A stretch of 64,000 nt of DNA from Sphingomonas sp. TREG-RG-20F-R18-01 (GTDB taxonomy: Bacteria > Pseudomonadota > Alphaproteobacteria > Sphingomonadales > Sphingomonadaceae): the NCBI RefSeq assembly GCF_022662475.1, contig NZ_JAKNQQ010000003.1:372001-436000 (forward strand). The letters are read 5' to 3'. Both the position numbers and the translations under genes were made by a program. Below the pieces are notes generated by a model. That model had not been told where the DNA came from and made no database searches. It saw only the letters and a program-made list of their open reading frames with translations. Positions 18,667-27,955 of this stretch are shown piece by piece. How positions within the stretch are numbered: position 1 is the stretch's first letter; every line of letters starts with the position of its first letter.

Positions 18667-19662
18667 ATGCACAATCGTCGCAATATCCTGGCCCTTTCGA
18701 TCGGTGCTGCCGCCACCCCTGCGGCGGCGGCCGCTGCCCACGCTCCCCGCATCGCCGGCCCGTTCGGCCTTCCGGTCTGGCCACCGCGCGAGACGGTTGC
18801 GCTGTGGTCCGGCCACCCCCCGGGCGCCAGGACGCCGGAGCCGCTCCAGCGTCCGACGATCACGGGCCGGCCCGGTGACTATCGCGACCTGTTGATGCGC
18901 GGCGTCGTGCGTCCTGCGATCGGGGTATATCGTGCCCCGCGTCCCGATGGCCGCGCCGTCGTGATCTGCCCTGGCGGCGGCTACAGCTTCACTTCGATCC
19001 GCAACGAAGGCAGCGATGTCGCCTCCGCGCTGAACGCGCGCGGGATCACCGCCTTCGTGCTCAGCTATCGTCTCCCCGGCGAAGGCTGGGTCGACCGTTC
19101 GAACACGCCGCTGATGGACGTGCAACGCGCCATGCGGATCGTTCGCGCCAACGCGGCGCGCTATCGCATCGACCCCAACCGGCTTGGCGTGCTCGGTTTC
19201 TCGGCGGGCGGGCATCTCGCGGCATCGCTGCTCACGCTGTTCGACACGCCGGTCTATCGCCGGGGCGACGCGATCGATGCCGTCTCCGCGCGTCCGGATT
19301 TCGGCGGGTTGATGTATGCCGTGTCGAACATGGATCCCGGACGCAGCCACGGCGGATCACGCGCCAATCTGCTCGGCCCCAATCCCGATCCCGTGATGGA
19401 GCGCCGCTACGCCTGCGACCGGAACATCACGCGCGAAACCCCGCCGCTGTTCATCGTCCATGCGCAGGACGACCCGACGGTCCCCTTCACCAATGCGATG
19501 GACCTGTTCGCCGGGGCACGCGCGGCGCGGATCGCGGTGGAGGCGCATTTCCTGCTGCGCGGCGGCCACGGGTTCGGAACACGCTTGCCCGCGACCGAAA
19601 GCGGGTCGCTGTGGCCCGATCTGTACGACCGCTGGATCGGTGAGGTGATGGGGCGGCGCTGA
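18667..19662 (+). CDS. Exported alpha/beta-hydrolase, esterase/acetylxylan-esterase-like
   Basis: A predicted periplasmic or secreted serine esterase. The N-terminus MHNRRNILALSIGAAATPAA is a signal peptide with a twin Arg. The oxyanion region PGGGYSFTS and nucleophile elbow GFSAGGH are clear; the acid and base are probably Asp in QDDPTVPF and His in GGHGFG. It resembles the family that deacetylates plant or microbial polysaccharides. 331 residues. The start at 18667 was chosen for the signal peptide; the frame upstream is a shadow of the previous gene, which ends 22 bases earlier. Confidence 0.85.
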   Translation: MHNRRNILALSIGAAATPAAAAAAHAPRIAGPFGLPVWPPRETVALWSGHPPGARTPEPLQRPTITGRPGDYRDLLMRGVVRPAIGVYRAPRPDGRAVVICPGGGYSFTSIRNEGSDVASALNARGITAFVLSYRLPGEGWVDRSNTPLMDVQRAMRIVRANAARYRIDPNRLGVLGFSAGGHLAASLLTLFDTPVYRRGDAIDAVSARPDFGGLMYAVSNMDPGRSHGGSRANLLGPNPDPVMERRYACDRNITRETPPLFIVHAQDDPTVPFTNAMDLFAGARAARIAVEAHFLLRGGHGFGTRLPATESGSLWPDLYDRWIGEVMGRR

Positions 19663-19724
19663 CCGAACGGGAAGCGTTGCTTTTCGAAACCCGATGCGGC
19701 AGCCTGTTGGCCAGGGGGGACGGC

Positions 19725-20156
19725 ATGATGCACAGCGAAATTCTCAAACCGATGGTCGCGCTGGTGGCGTGGACGCTGGTGATGCTGCTGTGGATGCTCG
19801 TGACCCGCCTGCCCGCGATGCGGGCTTCGGGGGTCGATCTCAATACGCTGGTCGGAACCAAGGCGGCGGATGCCGATGGAAGGCTGCCGTCCAAGGTCCA
19901 GTGGAAGGCGCACAACCACAACCATTTGATGGAACAGCCAACGCTGTTCTATGCCGTTTGCACCGTCATTGCCTTGAGCGGTACCGGAAATGGCGTGAAC
20001 GCCTGGATCGCCTGGGCATATGTTGCGCTCCGGGTCGCCCACAGCGTGTGGCAGGCAACGATCAACAAGGTGTCGGTGCGCTTCGCCCTGTTCCTTGGCG
20101 CGTCGCTCGCCCTGGTCGCGCTGACCTTGCATGCTGCGATGGCGGTGTTCTCGTAG
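19725..20156 (+). CDS. MAPEG family membrane protein
   Basis: A small integral membrane protein with about four hydrophobic helices, of the family that includes microsomal glutathione transferases. The diagnostic stretch KAHNHNHLMEQPTLFYAV, followed later by RVAHSVWQ and FALFLGASLALVAL, fits bacterial MAPEG proteins. No enzyme activity can be inferred. The start is the first of two ATGs (19725), preceded by a GGGGGGA tract; 143 residues. It follows the esterase after 62 bases. Confidence 0.82.
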   Translation: MMHSEILKPMVALVAWTLVMLLWMLVTRLPAMRASGVDLNTLVGTKAADADGRLPSKVQWKAHNHNHLMEQPTLFYAVCTVIALSGTGNGVNAWIAWAYVALRVAHSVWQATINKVSVRFALFLGASLALVALTLHAAMAVFS

Positions 20157-20195
20157 CGCGCGACCGCCGGCCGCGCCGCAGCCGCGCTCGATCCG

Positions 20196-22088
20196 TCAGC
20201 CGAACAAGCGCGTCATCGCGCGGTCAAGCATGACCAGTTGCCACAAGGTACGCCCATATTCTGCGCGACCGGAGCGATGGTCCTCCGCCACCTTGGCGAT
20301 CGCCGCAGGATCGAACCAGCCACTGCCCGTCAGCACGCGGGATCTCGCCAAGGCGGCGGCTTCCTCGGCAAGGGGGCCGCGGAACCAGGCACTGATCGGC
20401 GTGACGAAGCCCATTTTGGGCCGGTAGAGAATGTCGTTCGGAAGATACCGTTCCAACGACTTTTTCAGCAGCCATTTCCCTTGCCCGCCCCGAAGCCGCA
20501 TGCGCGCGGGCAGCCTGGCCGCGAATTCGACCAGCCGGTAATCAAGCAACGGTTCGCGCGCCTCCAGGCCCACCGCCATGCTGGTGCGATCAGCCTTGGT
20601 CAGGATGTCGCCCGGCAGCCAATGCTGGAGATCGGCATATTGCGCCCGGTCCAGCGCATCGCGCGCCGGCGCATCCCGCATCGAGCGGACATAGCGGTCC
20701 TCGGCACGGTGCCCGGCAAGCGCGCGTTTGGCCGCGTCGGTGAACAGGGCAGCGCGCAACGCCGGCGTCGTGACGCCAACCGAACCGGCATAGGCTTCGG
20801 CGCTATCCTGCGCGAGGGCGAGCAACGTCGTCTTCGCGCGGAGCGGGCGTGGCGCCCAGTCCGCCTTGGGATAATGCCGGCCGATCCCGCCGAACACCCG
20901 TTGCCGGAGCACTGGCGGGAGCAGGTTTCGAACGCGTTCCTCCGCCGCCTGGAACTTGTAGCGACGATAGCCGGCGAACGCCTCGTCCGCGCCATCGCCC
21001 GACAGGGCCACCGTCACATCCTCGCGGGCAAGCTCGCACACCCGGTAGGTCGCCAGCGCCGACGCATCGGCAAACGGTTCGTCGAACGCGTCCACCAGCC
21101 GGTCGATCAGGGCGAAGTCGTCGGGCGCGACGACGCGTTCGCGATGCGATGTCGCAAAGCGCGTGGCTATGTCCGATGCGTAGCGGCGCTCGTCATGCCC
21201 GGCCTCGTCGAAACCGATGGTGCAGGTCCGGACCGCGCCGCGCGACGCCTCCGACATCAGCGCTACGACCGCCGAACTGTCGACCCCGCCCGACAGGAAC
21301 GCACCCAGCGGCACGTCGGAAACCATCCGGGAAACCACCGCGTCGCGCAGCATCGATTGCAATTCCGCTGCCAGATCGCGCGCCGATCCCGTCGCCCGCT
21401 GCGTGAAATCCACGTCCCACCAGCGTTGCGGAAGCGGTATCGGCCGGCCGCGTTCGATTAGCATCGCGTGACCCGCCGGCAGCTTGCACACGCCGGCCAC
21501 CAAACAGGCATCGTCGGGGACATAGCCGAACGCCAGATAATCCTCGACGGCGCGAATATCGGGCTCACGCCGAAGCAGAGGATGCGCCAACAGCCCCTTG
21601 AGTTCTGACGAAAACGCCAGGGCGCCGTCAGCTAGCACGACGTAGTGCAGCGGCTTCACCCCAAGCCGGTCGCGGGCCAGGAACAGGCATTGGCGCCGCG
21701 CATCATGAATGGCGAAGGCAAACATGCCGTTCAGACGCGGCAGCATCGCCGGTCCCCAGGCTTCCCATGCCTGCAGCAGAACCTCGGTATCGCCAGCCGT
21801 CTGAAACACCGCGCCACCGGCTTCGAGCTCTGCGCGAACCGCAGCGAAATTGTAGACTTCTCCGTTGTAGGTGATCGTCAGCGCACCGTCGGCGCTGGCC
21901 ATGGGTTGGGGAGAGCCTGCGACATCGATGATCGCCAACCGACGATGCCCCAGCCCGACGCCGGGCGCGGTCCACACGCCGGCGCCATCCGGACCGCGAT
22001 GCGCCTGCGCATCCGCCATGGCCCTGATCCGGGCCGGATCGACGGGTTTTGGCATGGCAGGATAATAGAGCCCGGCAATACCGCACAT
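20196..22088 (-). CDS. XrtA-associated amidotransferase (asparagine synthase-like)
   Basis: A glutamine-dependent amidotransferase of the asparagine synthase B fold, of the subgroup found in exosortase A loci; its true substrate is unknown. Cys2 (MCGIAGLYYP) is the glutaminase nucleophile, and GEVYNF and GDTEVLLQAW complete that domain. The synthetase half has the PP-loop LSGGVDSSAVVALMS and the SGDGADEAFAGYRRYK motif. 630 residues, full length. The start ATG overlaps the exosortase stop by one base (TGATG). It is the last gene of the minus-strand cluster and may amidate a sugar acid or amino acid in the polymer. Confidence 0.9.
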   Translation of the reverse strand: MCGIAGLYYPAMPKPVDPARIRAMADAQAHRGPDGAGVWTAPGVGLGHRRLAIIDVAGSPQPMASADGALTITYNGEVYNFAAVRAELEAGGAVFQTAGDTEVLLQAWEAWGPAMLPRLNGMFAFAIHDARRQCLFLARDRLGVKPLHYVVLADGALAFSSELKGLLAHPLLRREPDIRAVEDYLAFGYVPDDACLVAGVCKLPAGHAMLIERGRPIPLPQRWWDVDFTQRATGSARDLAAELQSMLRDAVVSRMVSDVPLGAFLSGGVDSSAVVALMSEASRGAVRTCTIGFDEAGHDERRYASDIATRFATSHRERVVAPDDFALIDRLVDAFDEPFADASALATYRVCELAREDVTVALSGDGADEAFAGYRRYKFQAAEERVRNLLPPVLRQRVFGGIGRHYPKADWAPRPLRAKTTLLALAQDSAEAYAGSVGVTTPALRAALFTDAAKRALAGHRAEDRYVRSMRDAPARDALDRAQYADLQHWLPGDILTKADRTSMAVGLEAREPLLDYRLVEFAARLPARMRLRGGQGKWLLKKSLERYLPNDILYRPKMGFVTPISAWFRGPLAEEAAALARSRVLTGSGWFDPAAIAKVAEDHRSGRAEYGRTLWQLVMLDRAMTRLFG

Positions 22089-23689
22089 CAGCGGGACATG
22101 CCCGCGCTGCGATCCGCCAGCACGGCAATCGGCCCCAACGCCGTGGCAAACCGGGTCATTGCGACCCGCGGATCCTGGTCTGCCCTGCGTTCGGCCGAGA
22201 CGTGCACCGCGACGCCGCGTTGCAGCCCTCCTAGAAGTCGTGCCTTAAGCGTTTCCAATTTCACCATACTTCCCGCATGCGTCACCGTGTCACCAACCCG
22301 GTACCATGTCACGACCTCGCGTTCGATCCGCCCTGGTCCGACCATCCGAAGAGACGATCCCCCCGCGAGATCGGGACCGTTGCCGATCCGGACCCAGACG
22401 TCATCCTCCCGCAAGGGACCTATGCCGAAACCGACCAGTTCCTTCCCTTCGCGCTGGCTGCCGTAAACTGCGATTGCAAGATCGACCAGATGCCCCCGCC
22501 CATCGGCATAGCGGCCGAACAGGAAATGATCCGCCCCGGGATAATACGGCATCCACGGCGCGCGCGTGCTGGCTGCGACCCGGTGCCAACCCGCCACCAC
22601 CGGTAGCGCGATATGGTCGGGCAACCGCTGAGCGCGGTGCGCAATTGCGCCGGCCCAGGTGACGAACGCGGATGCCGTCACCAGTACGAGGATGGCCGCC
22701 TGTAGCGGATCGCACCGCCAGCGTGGAACGGCCTGGAGGGTTGCCGGATCGAACGCGGGCGCATCCGGGGCGCGATCGAACCAGCGCCAGCCGATCGCCA
22801 GCACACCCGCCATCACCACGCCAAAGAACAGCCAGCCATAGACGATATGATCCAACCCGGTCGCGCGTTCCACCGACGTGCAATAGGCGGCATAGATGGT
22901 CGCAAACGCGCGAACGCCGTTGGCCAGCACCGGCACGACGAGCGCGACAGCCATGAAGGCCAGCCGGCGGCGCCAGGAAACGAAGCAGACATTCGCGACC
23001 AGCGTTCCATAGGCCACCATGGCGATGACGAACTTCGCGCCCGAACACGCCTCGGCCACTTCGAAATAGCCGTTGGGGATCGTGATCAGCACGCCGTCGA
23101 CCGTCGCCGGAACCCCGAACAGATGCAGCAAGGCCATCGTCATCGCGACGGTCGCGGTCTGGAGGGGTCCCTCCATCCCCTGGCCGAACGGTACGAGGAA
23201 CACGGCGTAGGCCAGCGGAAAGAGCAAAGCGCGGCCGACGTTCGGGCCGAGGGTCGTCACCACCGCTCCCTGCAGCATCAGGACGATCCCCAGATGCCGT
23301 GCGAGCGCCACGCCTGCGGCATCCCCCACCAGCCAACCGAACCCGCCCAGCGCAACGACCAGCAATCCGGGCGTCCATGCGGCGGGTCGCATGCGCGCGA
23401 GCCCGGCGCGCCGTTGCCACACCAACCATCCCACGACCGGCGCGATGAACAGGCAGTGCCCGAATGTCGTGCTCGTCCACCAGATATGCGCGAGGCTCTC
23501 GATATCGGGCCAGAACAGCGCCAGAAGCGCAACCGCGACGGCCGAGAGGGCCGTCAGATGAAGGCGCCATTGGGGAACGGAGATCGCCGCGGGGCGTCCA
23601 GTCGCTCCCTGGGCGAACCGGGCAGGATCAACCAGGCTCGCCACGTCAGTGCGTGACGGGATACGCGGCGGCGTGTCCGAGGAAGCCAT
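22088..23689 (-). CDS. xrtA: Exosortase A with fused EpsI-like domain
   Basis: An inner-membrane cysteine transpeptidase thought to cleave PEP-CTERM proteins and help attach them to the surface polymer. Eight or so membrane helices span residues 45-300. The catalytic triad is visible: Cys215 in EVAEACSGAKF, Arg260 in LANGVRAF and His281 in GLDHIVYGW. After residue 330 a further helix leads to a soluble EpsI-like domain (to 533), a fusion common in this type. It overlaps the glycosyltransferase gene by 44 bases from the ATG at 23689; a GTG at 23644 would remove the overlap. Confidence 0.93.
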   Translation of the reverse strand: MASSDTPPRIPSRTDVASLVDPARFAQGATGRPAAISVPQWRLHLTALSAVAVALLALFWPDIESLAHIWWTSTTFGHCLFIAPVVGWLVWQRRAGLARMRPAAWTPGLLVVALGGFGWLVGDAAGVALARHLGIVLMLQGAVVTTLGPNVGRALLFPLAYAVFLVPFGQGMEGPLQTATVAMTMALLHLFGVPATVDGVLITIPNGYFEVAEACSGAKFVIAMVAYGTLVANVCFVSWRRRLAFMAVALVVPVLANGVRAFATIYAAYCTSVERATGLDHIVYGWLFFGVVMAGVLAIGWRWFDRAPDAPAFDPATLQAVPRWRCDPLQAAILVLVTASAFVTWAGAIAHRAQRLPDHIALPVVAGWHRVAASTRAPWMPYYPGADHFLFGRYADGRGHLVDLAIAVYGSQREGKELVGFGIGPLREDDVWVRIGNGPDLAGGSSLRMVGPGRIEREVVTWYRVGDTVTHAGSMVKLETLKARLLGGLQRGVAVHVSAERRADQDPRVAMTRFATALGPIAVLADRSAGMSR

Positions 23690-24848
23690 CGAGCGGTGCC
23701 AGCCGGGCCGCCCAGCTGTAGCGGGTCATAACCTGCGTACGGGCGGCCTGCCCCAGGTGCGCGGCGGCGGCGGGATCCCGCAAAATCGCCGTGATCGCAT
23801 CGCCGAGCGCATCGGCGGTCTCGCCGACACGGATCGTTTCGCCGTGATCGATCCCCTCCGCCGCCGCCCGCGAGGCGACGACCGGCCGTGCCATCGCCAT
23901 CGCCTCCAACACCTTGTTCTGCACGCCCCGGGCAAGCTTCAGGGGAGCGACCACCACCGATGCTGCCGCGATCCACGCTCGAACGTCAGCCACTTCGCCG
24001 GTAACGGTCACGCCCGGGTGCAGCGCGAGCTTCCAGACCGCTTCCGTCGGCGCGCGTCCGACGATGGCGAACCGTGCATCGGGGTGGATGCGGCGGATCT
24101 TCGGCAAAATTGCGTCGACGAACCAGGTCACCGCCTCGACATTCGGCCGGTAATCCATCTGACCGGTGAAGACGATCGAAGGGCTTGGCAAATCGACGGC
24201 GGCATAGGGCCTGTCGGGATTGAAAAAGGCGGTATCGATCCCGTTTTCGACCGCATGGACGTTGGCCGCGCCGCTGCGTTCCCGGAACAGCGTCGCCTCG
24301 GCGGCGCTGACGAACAGATTGGCCTGTGATCGCCGCGCGATCACCGTGTCATGGCGCAGGAGGAGTGCCGCTTCGCGCGCCATCAGCCACCGCATCGGCC
24401 CGCGGGAGTCGCGGGCATAGGCCTCGAATTTGGCGGCATCCATGTCGACGAAGTCCATGATCACGCGCTGCCCGGCATTCAGCGGGAGATATTGTGCCAT
24501 CTGGCTCGAAAAGACGTAGATCGTGTCGATCGCCTGCTCGGCGAGGAGCGTTTCGACCGCGCTCCGGACGGCACGATCGGCAAATGCCGTCAACGAGATC
24601 GGCGCGCCGCTGACGATCGCCTCGGCCGCGGCGCGCAGGCGCGACTTCGACCGCCAGACGATTGTGCGACTGGCCGTGATCTGATCGATCGCATCCCACG
24701 GTTCCAGATCGCGCGGATCATCCGCGAAAGCGATCAGATGGACACGCTGGGTCGCCGCGAGGTGTCGCAAGACGTGATACCCGCGGATCTTGTCCCCGCG
24801 ATTGGGCGGATAGGGCAGCCGATGACCGAGAAAGAGGATGTCGCCCAT
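23646..24848 (-). CDS. XrtA/PEP-CTERM-associated glycosyltransferase
   Basis: A GT-B fold glycosyltransferase (GT4-like) of the subgroup tied to exosortase A loci; it likely adds a sugar to the lipid-linked repeat unit at the cytoplasmic membrane. The N-terminus MGDILFLGHRLPYPPNRGDK is characteristic. The C-terminal nucleotide-sugar domain has VFTGQMDYRPNVEAV, GVQNKVLEAMAMARPVVAS (the E-x7-E-like region) and the Rossmann stretch. 400 residues from the ATG at 24848, which overlaps the FemAB stop by one base (TGATG). It is the only sugar transferase in the cluster. Confidence 0.9.
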   Translation of the reverse strand: MGDILFLGHRLPYPPNRGDKIRGYHVLRHLAATQRVHLIAFADDPRDLEPWDAIDQITASRTIVWRSKSRLRAAAEAIVSGAPISLTAFADRAVRSAVETLLAEQAIDTIYVFSSQMAQYLPLNAGQRVIMDFVDMDAAKFEAYARDSRGPMRWLMAREAALLLRHDTVIARRSQANLFVSAAEATLFRERSGAANVHAVENGIDTAFFNPDRPYAAVDLPSPSIVFTGQMDYRPNVEAVTWFVDAILPKIRRIHPDARFAIVGRAPTEAVWKLALHPGVTVTGEVADVRAWIAAASVVVAPLKLARGVQNKVLEAMAMARPVVASRAAAEGIDHGETIRVGETADALGDAITAILRDPAAAAHLGQAARTQVMTRYSWAARLAPLDGFLGHAAAYPVTH

Positions 24849-25921
24849 CAGCCAAGACCGCGCGCGACGTGCGGCCCGACCGTGTTGGCGACCCACAAGG
24901 GCAGCTTTTTCCAAAGCGCCACCTTGCGCGCAAAGCGCGGGTCGAGCGGGTTGATCTCCCGCACCGTCGCCCCCGGCGCGGCGTGCCTGGCATAGACCAG
25001 CGGCGTGCCCTCGAACCCCCAGTTCTTCTTGAACGCCGCCGGCCCGGTGCCCGCCTTGGACCGGCCGAAGTCGAAGCGCGTACAGTTGCGCGCGCCTGCA
25101 TGCGCCATCAACGCAAAATACATCCGGTCATTGGCCCGCAAGGCGCGCGCCGCCTGCGTACCCCCACCCCAATAGGGATAGACCGTGCCGTTGAAATACA
25201 GGCTCAGCACGCTCGCGACGGGCTTTCCCGCCGCTCTCACCGTGAGGATGTCGGCGTCTCCACCGAAGTGTTGCAGCACCGACCGGAACAGCCGCGCCGG
25301 AAAAACCGGAGTCCCCAGATTGCGGACCGATTCGGAATAGACCGCATAATGCGCGCGGCGATCGTCACCGCCCGTTCCGGTCGTGACCGTCAGGTCGCGG
25401 TCCAACGCCTTGCGGACTTCCGCGCGTTGCTTGCGGGGAATGCCCACCAGTCGTGCGGTCTCGTCCCGCAGAAGCGGTCCCGTGAACCCCAGATACGTGG
25501 CATCGTCGATCTGCCAGTCCGCGGACGGGATCGGCCCGCCGCGCAGTTCCAGCGTGGGGCACTCGAGTCGCGCGGCCAGCCCGATCGCGGCATCGGCAAG
25601 CGGGCCCACCGCCGCATCGTCGCCTGCAAGGATCCCGCCGCCGACCGCAAAGCCGCTCGAGACAAGGGCCTTGCCGAACAGCGGTGAACGGATTTCGGTC
25701 AGTGGCAGAAGCCCCGCGAGCGACCCGTCCGCCCGCTCCGCGATCAGGACGTAGCTGGTCTGTGCACAGCCCTCCGCGACCGCAAGGCTCCATGCGGGAA
25801 GATGGAACGGGGTCCCGTCAGGATGCGCCCGCACGAAGTCCGTGATCCGCACGCGCTCCAACGGATCGCGCAGGTCGGCGATTCGTACCGCCACCGGAAC
25901 TGCTAGCAACGGTAACGTCAC
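24848..25921 (-). CDS. FemAB-like protein, XrtA/PEP-CTERM system-associated
   Basis: A GNAT-fold aminoacyl/acyl transferase-like protein of the FemAB type found in exosortase loci. Its substrate is unknown; the fold suggests transfer of an aminoacyl or acyl group to an amine. Visible features are PFHLPAWSLAVAEG near the N-terminus and the C-terminal NDRMYFALMAHAGARNCTRF followed by DFGRSKAGTGPAAFKKNWG, typical of the family. The GTG at 25921 overlaps the deacetylase stop by four bases (GTGA), which fixes the start and gives 357 residues. A transferase here fits the nearby carrier-protein and ligase genes. Confidence 0.88.
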   Translation of the reverse strand: MTLPLLAVPVAVRIADLRDPLERVRITDFVRAHPDGTPFHLPAWSLAVAEGCAQTSYVLIAERADGSLAGLLPLTEIRSPLFGKALVSSGFAVGGGILAGDDAAVGPLADAAIGLAARLECPTLELRGGPIPSADWQIDDATYLGFTGPLLRDETARLVGIPRKQRAEVRKALDRDLTVTTGTGGDDRRAHYAVYSESVRNLGTPVFPARLFRSVLQHFGGDADILTVRAAGKPVASVLSLYFNGTVYPYWGGGTQAARALRANDRMYFALMAHAGARNCTRFDFGRSKAGTGPAAFKKNWGFEGTPLVYARHAAPGATVREINPLDPRFARKVALWKKLPLWVANTVGPHVARGLG

Positions 25922-26772
25922 GCCGCGACCATCCCGACGGGTACGCGTTCCAGCCCGCCCACGATGTGATCCATGCGGCCCCATTCGTGCCGTTCGAGCA
26001 GACCCCGCAGCTTGCCCGCCATCGCACCGAGCCGGCTATAATGCCGCAACCGCGACCGGAGCGGGGCGTGGTCGACCCGGGGCTGGCCGGGATCGATCTC
26101 CCACGGGTGGAAATAGAAGACGGCGGGCTGGCGCGCTGCGTCGACCTGGCGGACCGCATAGTCCGTGACCGCCGCCGGGAACAATCGGAAGAAGCCGCCG
26201 CCCGTCGCCATCCGGCGCCCGCCCCATTCGGCGACCGTCACGGGAACCTCGACCAGCATGGAATCGACCAGCGGACGGAAGGCGTAACGCGGCGCTTCGG
26301 GCCAGCCATAATGGTCATGCCGCAGGGGTGCGATGCTGGAAGAGTAGCGGTACCCCTCATCCGCCAGCACCGCGTGTGCCCATGGCGTCCGGGCATCGAT
26401 CGAAAAGCTCGGCGCGCGATATCCCGTAATCGCGACGCCGCCCGCATCCTCCAGCGCGGACCGCGCGCGCGCGATATCCGCGCGGAAGTGTTCGGGGGTC
26501 ATCGTGAATACCCGGTCATGGTCCCAGCCATGGCTCGCCAGTTCATGCCCCTGCTCCACGATCCGGCGGATGACCGCCGGATACCGCGCGGCGACCCAGC
26601 CGAGCGTGAAGAAGGTCGCCTTGACCCCGCTCTCGGCGAACAGGGCCAGCACCCCATCGGTATTCCGCTCGACGCGGGAGGCGAGCGTTGGCCATGCGGC
26701 CTTGTCGATCACCTTTTCGAACGCACCGACCTGGAACCAGTCCTCGACGTCCACCGACATGGCATGGCGCAT
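25918..26772 (-). CDS. Polysaccharide deacetylase, XrtA-associated
   Basis: A NodB-domain carbohydrate esterase (CE4) that removes N-acetyl groups from a polysaccharide. Motif 1 is SVDVEDWF (catalytic Asp), motif 2 is ELASHGWDHDRVF (metal-binding His pair), and motif 3 is YRAPSFSI. The C-terminal FYFHPWEIDPGQPRVD is typical of the exosortase-associated subgroup. There is no signal peptide, so it may act in the cytoplasm or at the membrane. 284 residues. The ATPase stop lies five bases upstream, so it is part of the same transcript. Confidence 0.9.
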   Translation of the reverse strand: MRHAMSVDVEDWFQVGAFEKVIDKAAWPTLASRVERNTDGVLALFAESGVKATFFTLGWVAARYPAVIRRIVEQGHELASHGWDHDRVFTMTPEHFRADIARARSALEDAGGVAITGYRAPSFSIDARTPWAHAVLADEGYRYSSSIAPLRHDHYGWPEAPRYAFRPLVDSMLVEVPVTVAEWGGRRMATGGGFFRLFPAAVTDYAVRQVDAARQPAVFYFHPWEIDPGQPRVDHAPLRSRLRHYSRLGAMAGKLRGLLERHEWGRMDHIVGGLERVPVGMVAA

Positions 26773-26777
26773 CGCGA

Positions 26778-27917
26778 TCAGTTCCCGTTGCTATGCTGGA
26801 AGCCCGTCGGGCCATGACCGGCTTCCGCCCAGTCGACGAGCAGGGTCAGCACGCGCCGCAGTGCGATGTCCTGCTCTTCGATCCGCGCCTCGAGCAGCGC
26901 GATCCGTGCGGCAAGCGCTTCCGTCTCATCCGCGTCGGCCAGCGGCACCGCGACCGGGGCCGACGGGCGTACGTCCGCGGGCTGCGGCGATACGCCAAAG
27001 CGCGATGCCTCACTCCGTTCGACGGCGTACAGGCCAACCGGCTCGGCATCGTTGACAGCGACAGGCGAGAGCCCAACCGGGGAGGCGCCCGACCTGGCAC
27101 CGGGCATGTCGCCGGCGATGTCGGCAACGACCAGGGTGACCGCATCGGCATCGATGACGTCAAGCTGCTCCAACGCGCCGAACAGCAACACTCGCCCGGC
27201 GAGCTGGTTCAGCCGGCGCGGTACGCCGTCCGAGGCCGCATACAGCGCGGCGAAGGCGTCGGCGGTGAATCGCGGCCGACCGGTGGCTCCCACGACGGAC
27301 AGGCGGTGCAGCATATAGGGCTCGACTTCCTCAGGGCCCATCGGATCGAGATGGTGGACCGCGATGACCCGCTGGCGCAGCTGTTCCAGTCGATCCGATC
27401 CGTATAGCCGTGCCCGGAACTCGGGTTGGCCCAACAGGAAAATCTGGAGGAGGGAGTGGCCACCGGTCTGGAAGTTGGAAAGCATCCGCAATTCTTCGAG
27501 GCTGCCCACCGGCAGCGCTTGCGCCTCATCGACGATCAGCAACGTGCGTCGGCCGGTGCGTGCAGTCGCCTGCAGACCGCGCTCGATCGCGACCAGCAGC
27601 TGCGCTTTGGTCAGGCCCTCCCCGTCGAGGTCGAGTCCCGATGCGACCATCCGCAGCAAATCCTCCGCCTCGATCTGGGTCGACACGATCTTGATCACTT
27701 GCAGCCGGCTCGGGTCGATCGTCGCCATCAGGTGACCGACCAGCGTCGTCTTCCCCGCACCGACGTCGCCGGTGATGACGATGAAGCCCTCGCCCTGCGA
27801 CAGGCCATAGCCGAGATAGGCCATCGCCTTGCGATGCGTCGCGGTTTCAAACCAGAAACGCGGATCCGGCGTAAGCTGGAACGGCCGGCCGGTCAGTCCA
27901 TAATGATCGTCGTACAT
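26778..27917 (-). CDS. XrtA-associated AAA ATPase (ExeA-like)
   Basis: A P-loop ATPase of the ExeA/GspA-like group restricted to exosortase-type loci; a role in assembly or export of the surface polymer is presumed. It begins MYDDHYGLTGRPFQLTPDPR, the family hallmark. Walker A is GDVGAGKTTLVGHL (about residues 44-57) and Walker B is LLIVDEAQALP. Residues after 280 form a proline/valine-rich linker and a short coiled-coil tail (LAARIALLEARIEEQ). 379 residues. It is 38 bases after the beta-barrel-like gene and just before the deacetylase. Confidence 0.9.
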   Translation of the reverse strand: MYDDHYGLTGRPFQLTPDPRFWFETATHRKAMAYLGYGLSQGEGFIVITGDVGAGKTTLVGHLMATIDPSRLQVIKIVSTQIEAEDLLRMVASGLDLDGEGLTKAQLLVAIERGLQATARTGRRTLLIVDEAQALPVGSLEELRMLSNFQTGGHSLLQIFLLGQPEFRARLYGSDRLEQLRQRVIAVHHLDPMGPEEVEPYMLHRLSVVGATGRPRFTADAFAALYAASDGVPRRLNQLAGRVLLFGALEQLDVIDADAVTLVVADIAGDMPGARSGASPVGLSPVAVNDAEPVGLYAVERSEASRFGVSPQPADVRPSAPVAVPLADADETEALAARIALLEARIEEQDIALRRVLTLLVDWAEAGHGPTGFQHSNGN

Positions 27918-27955
27918 TACACCATCCTCGCCGGGATCTTACACGCCCAAGCGTT

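Noticed and set aside
16290..18863. 857-codon minus-strand open frame opposite the polyamine genes
   Set aside because: Antisense shadow of ornithine decarboxylase and the DHS-like gene; no ribosome binding site and no recognisable motif.
20196..22088. Housekeeping asparagine synthetase asnB
   Set aside because: It overlaps xrtA and lies in the exosortase cluster, so the specialised amidotransferase subgroup is more likely than a role in asparagine supply.
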